This document shows, in pieces, positions 63,301 through 64,000 of a stretch of DNA of 64,000 bases. A model generated the notes under the pieces. That model was not told the DNA's origin and did not search any database. It saw only the letters and a program-made list of their open reading frames with translations. The first letter of the stretch is position 1. Each line of letters begins with the position of its first letter. Source of the stretch: Candidatus Protochlamydia phocaeensis (GTDB taxonomy: Bacteria; Chlamydiota; Chlamydiia; Chlamydiales; Parachlamydiaceae); the NCBI RefSeq assembly GCF_001545115.1, contig NZ_FCNU01000007.1:186001-250000 (forward strand). The letters run 5' to 3'. Position numbers and translations under genes: made by a program.

Positions 63301-64000
63301 GGATTGGGAACCCGGAACTTTGGGTTGCCATAAGAGTCTTTTTCCCAAATCTCGCAAGGCTCGCCCGACTGGATATTCAATAAAATTTCATGCGCTCGCC
63401 AGTCCTCTCTGTCGACATAATGGATATCATTTGTCGCAACCAATTGAATGCCATGCTGCCGGCTTAATTGAACGAGAGCCTCATTCACTTTTTTCTGTCT
63501 AGCCGCAAAATCCTGATACTGCTGGATAAGCCAGGCTTCTTGATACAAACCATCTGCTTGAATATCTTCGGACGACATGCTATGGCGCTGCAAGTCCAAA
63601 TAGCAGTCATTTCCAAAGGTGTCTTGACACCATTTCAGCTGGGATAATACGCTTTCGGGCGTTCCCTGCAAAATTTCGTGCGCCAGCCTTGTCCCCAAAC
63701 TACCCGTCAAGCAAATCAACCCTTCGCTATATTGTTTCAAAAGATCTTGGTCGACGCGCGGATAGTAGTAGAATCCCTCCAGATAGCCAGCGGATGAAAG
63801 CTTGCACAGGTTTTGATAGCCCTGCTTATTTTTTGCCAAAAGGGTGAGGTTATAAGCCGCCCGCATGCCGGGATTTTTGGTCTTATCCAAACGGGAATGA
63901 GGAGCCACATAAAGCTCGCATCCGATGACGGGCTTGATTTTCGCTTCCTTGCAAGCTTTATAAAAGTCCACTATCCCAAATAAGTTGCCATGGTCCGTTA
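60357..64000 (-). CDS. dnaE: DNA polymerase III alpha subunit (5' end beyond the window)
   Basis: The frame is open to the window edge (first visible codons TDHGNLFGIVDFYKAC, part of the PHP domain), giving 1214 residues with the N-terminus missing. PHP domain, then the polymerase core with GPGRGSGAGSIVLYLIGITD and the catalytic acids in SYPDIDVDICMDRRGEV; ALYRPGPMDMIPSFINRKHG and GFNKSHAAAYGYLSY are typical. A helix-hairpin-helix and an OB-like region (ALLGFFLTGHPMDEY on) follow. A Lys/Thr-rich linker (NNGDKAKTEKNAKPATTKEE) precedes the C-terminal tail. Replicative polymerase of the leading and lagging strand; CT545 in C. trachomatis. Confidence 0.96.
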   Translation of the reverse strand, partial: TDHGNLFGIVDFYKACKEAKIKPVIGCELYVAPHSRLDKTKNPGMRAAYNLTLLAKNKQGYQNLCKLSSAGYLEGFYYYPRVDQDLLKQYSEGLICLTGSLGTRLAHEILQGTPESVLSQLKWCQDTFGNDCYLDLQRHSMSSEDIQADGLYQEAWLIQQYQDFAARQKKVNEALVQLSRQHGIQLVATNDIHYVDREDWRAHEILLNIQSGEPCEIWEKDSYGNPKFRVPNPKRQTYPSHEYYFKSHQQMQELFEDVPEALSNTALIAEQCYVEIDFKTKHYPVYLPPSLESKSYTKEEQGKEVEKFLWQLCEEGIPKRYTPERLAKVQEIYPDKDPMQIIRDRLNYEMSIIVPKGMSDYLLIVWDFINWAKRNGIPMGPGRGSGAGSIVLYLIGITDIEPLRFHLFFERFINPERISYPDIDVDICMDRRGEVIAYTLQKYGKDNVAQIITFGTMKAKMALKDVGRVLSVPLSKVNEIAKLVPEDLNITLDKALEKDPDLRSLYETDEEVARLINLAKKLEGSIRNTGIHAAGIIISGAPLTDLIPICNSKDSDMPVTQFSMKPVEAVGMLKVDFLGLKTLTAIQICVDSIKASTGRDIDWINLPLDDKPTFDLLNQGKTLGIFQLESGGMQDLARQLHLDRFEEIIAVGALYRPGPMDMIPSFINRKHGREAIENDHPWMKDILAETYGIMVYQEQVMQIASKLANFSLGEGDVLRRAMGKKDMDQMAKQREKFRLGALQNGIDEQTSMLIFDKMEKFAAYGFNKSHAAAYGYLSYVTAYMKANYPREWMASLMTCDRDDLSKVAKFIRECQSMGIPMLPPDVNEAGTAFQATSQGIRFAMTGIKGVGGGVVETITQERQKRGAFKSFYEFFKRIDTKKVGKKAIESLVEAGSFDFTGWSRDALLLSIDPIYEAVSKDQKEQSLGILSLFSLMGDGLESRFANPPEVKQKTPSQEVLRKEKALLGFFLTGHPMDEYKGILQRLSCIPLRRIDQMDHDTVFRSAFIVESIQVRLSAKSQKKFAILTISDGIERQELPIWPDLYEEKSHLLQENQLLYAVLQVDKKGDELRLSCRWLDDLTKANEEMIEACDKAYDKAKHQITRHAYNASANGKNNGDKAKTEKNAKPATTKEEPAMQTISIKLDADRARLSHILKLKNIFNECCGTTPVQILFHNQAKLLATLHIDGKWGIAFNEQVKQKICELDCVLAVE

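Overview
The window reads as chromosome of an environmental (amoeba-associated) chlamydia of the Parachlamydiaceae type. The evidence is an AT-rich, mosaic genome with chlamydial gene order plus a large amount of eukaryote-like accessory protein. As I remember the Chlamydia trachomatis map, three syntenic blocks are preserved: (a) a CT504-like gene, gapA, then rplQ-rpoA-rpsK-rpsM-secY-rplO-...-rplC and, further on, fmt-lpxA-fabZ-lpxC-lnt; (b) a SurA-like gene next to ksgA; (c) dacF, a small conserved gene, rsbW, an LptE-like gene, a BamD-like TPR gene and dnaE. Synteny statements are from memory, not from a search.

Layout. 1-2.5 kb: an NAD-type succinate-semialdehyde dehydrogenase-like gene, then palindromic repeats and a gene remnant. 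2.9-5.4 kb: a small decayed genomic island in tRNA-Leu(UAA), with a 57-bp duplicated tRNA 3' part as att sites, a truncated tyrosine integrase and a DUF3800 protein. 6.2-8.3 kb: a PP2C phosphatase preceded by two SH2-like modules. 8.4-13.8 kb: the CT504-like acidic protein, gapA, and two proteins of unknown function, one with a phosphoribosyltransferase-like motif. 13.9-26.9 kb: one long minus-strand ribosomal superoperon with rpoA and secY, interrupted by a 162-bp MITE and an odd 238-bp spacer. 27.5-38.3 kb: an accessory segment between rplC and fmt, the place where C. trachomatis has CT529/Cap1. It holds two RasGEF-domain paralogs, an SLBB protein and a family of Inc-like membrane proteins, with a remnant of a tandem duplicate. 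38.8-43.9 kb: lnt-lpxC-fabZ-lpxA-fmt (lipid A, lipoprotein and initiator-tRNA functions). 44.0-49.4 kb: a protein with two bZIP-like basic region/zipper motifs, a double D-Ala-D-Ala ligase fusion, and a protein with two SH2-like modules and a caspase-fold (C80/CPD-like) protease domain. 49.6-52.8 kb: RsmB-like methyltransferase, SurA-like chaperone, KsgA. 53-64 kb: DacF, an ankyrin protein with a possible permuted papain-like domain, RsbW, LptE-like and BamD-like envelope proteins, and a dnaE that runs off the window end.

The most exciting theme is a set of proteins that look built to act inside a eukaryotic host: tandem SH2-like readers attached to a phosphatase in one gene and to a caspase-like protease in another, two RasGEF-domain proteins, a bZIP-like candidate nuclear protein, an ankyrin/protease candidate and a cluster of inclusion-membrane-like proteins. 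Housekeeping operons are compact; the accessory genes stand alone with long AT-rich leaders. At least three families of palindromic small repeats fill the gaps. All domain calls were made by reading motifs by eye.
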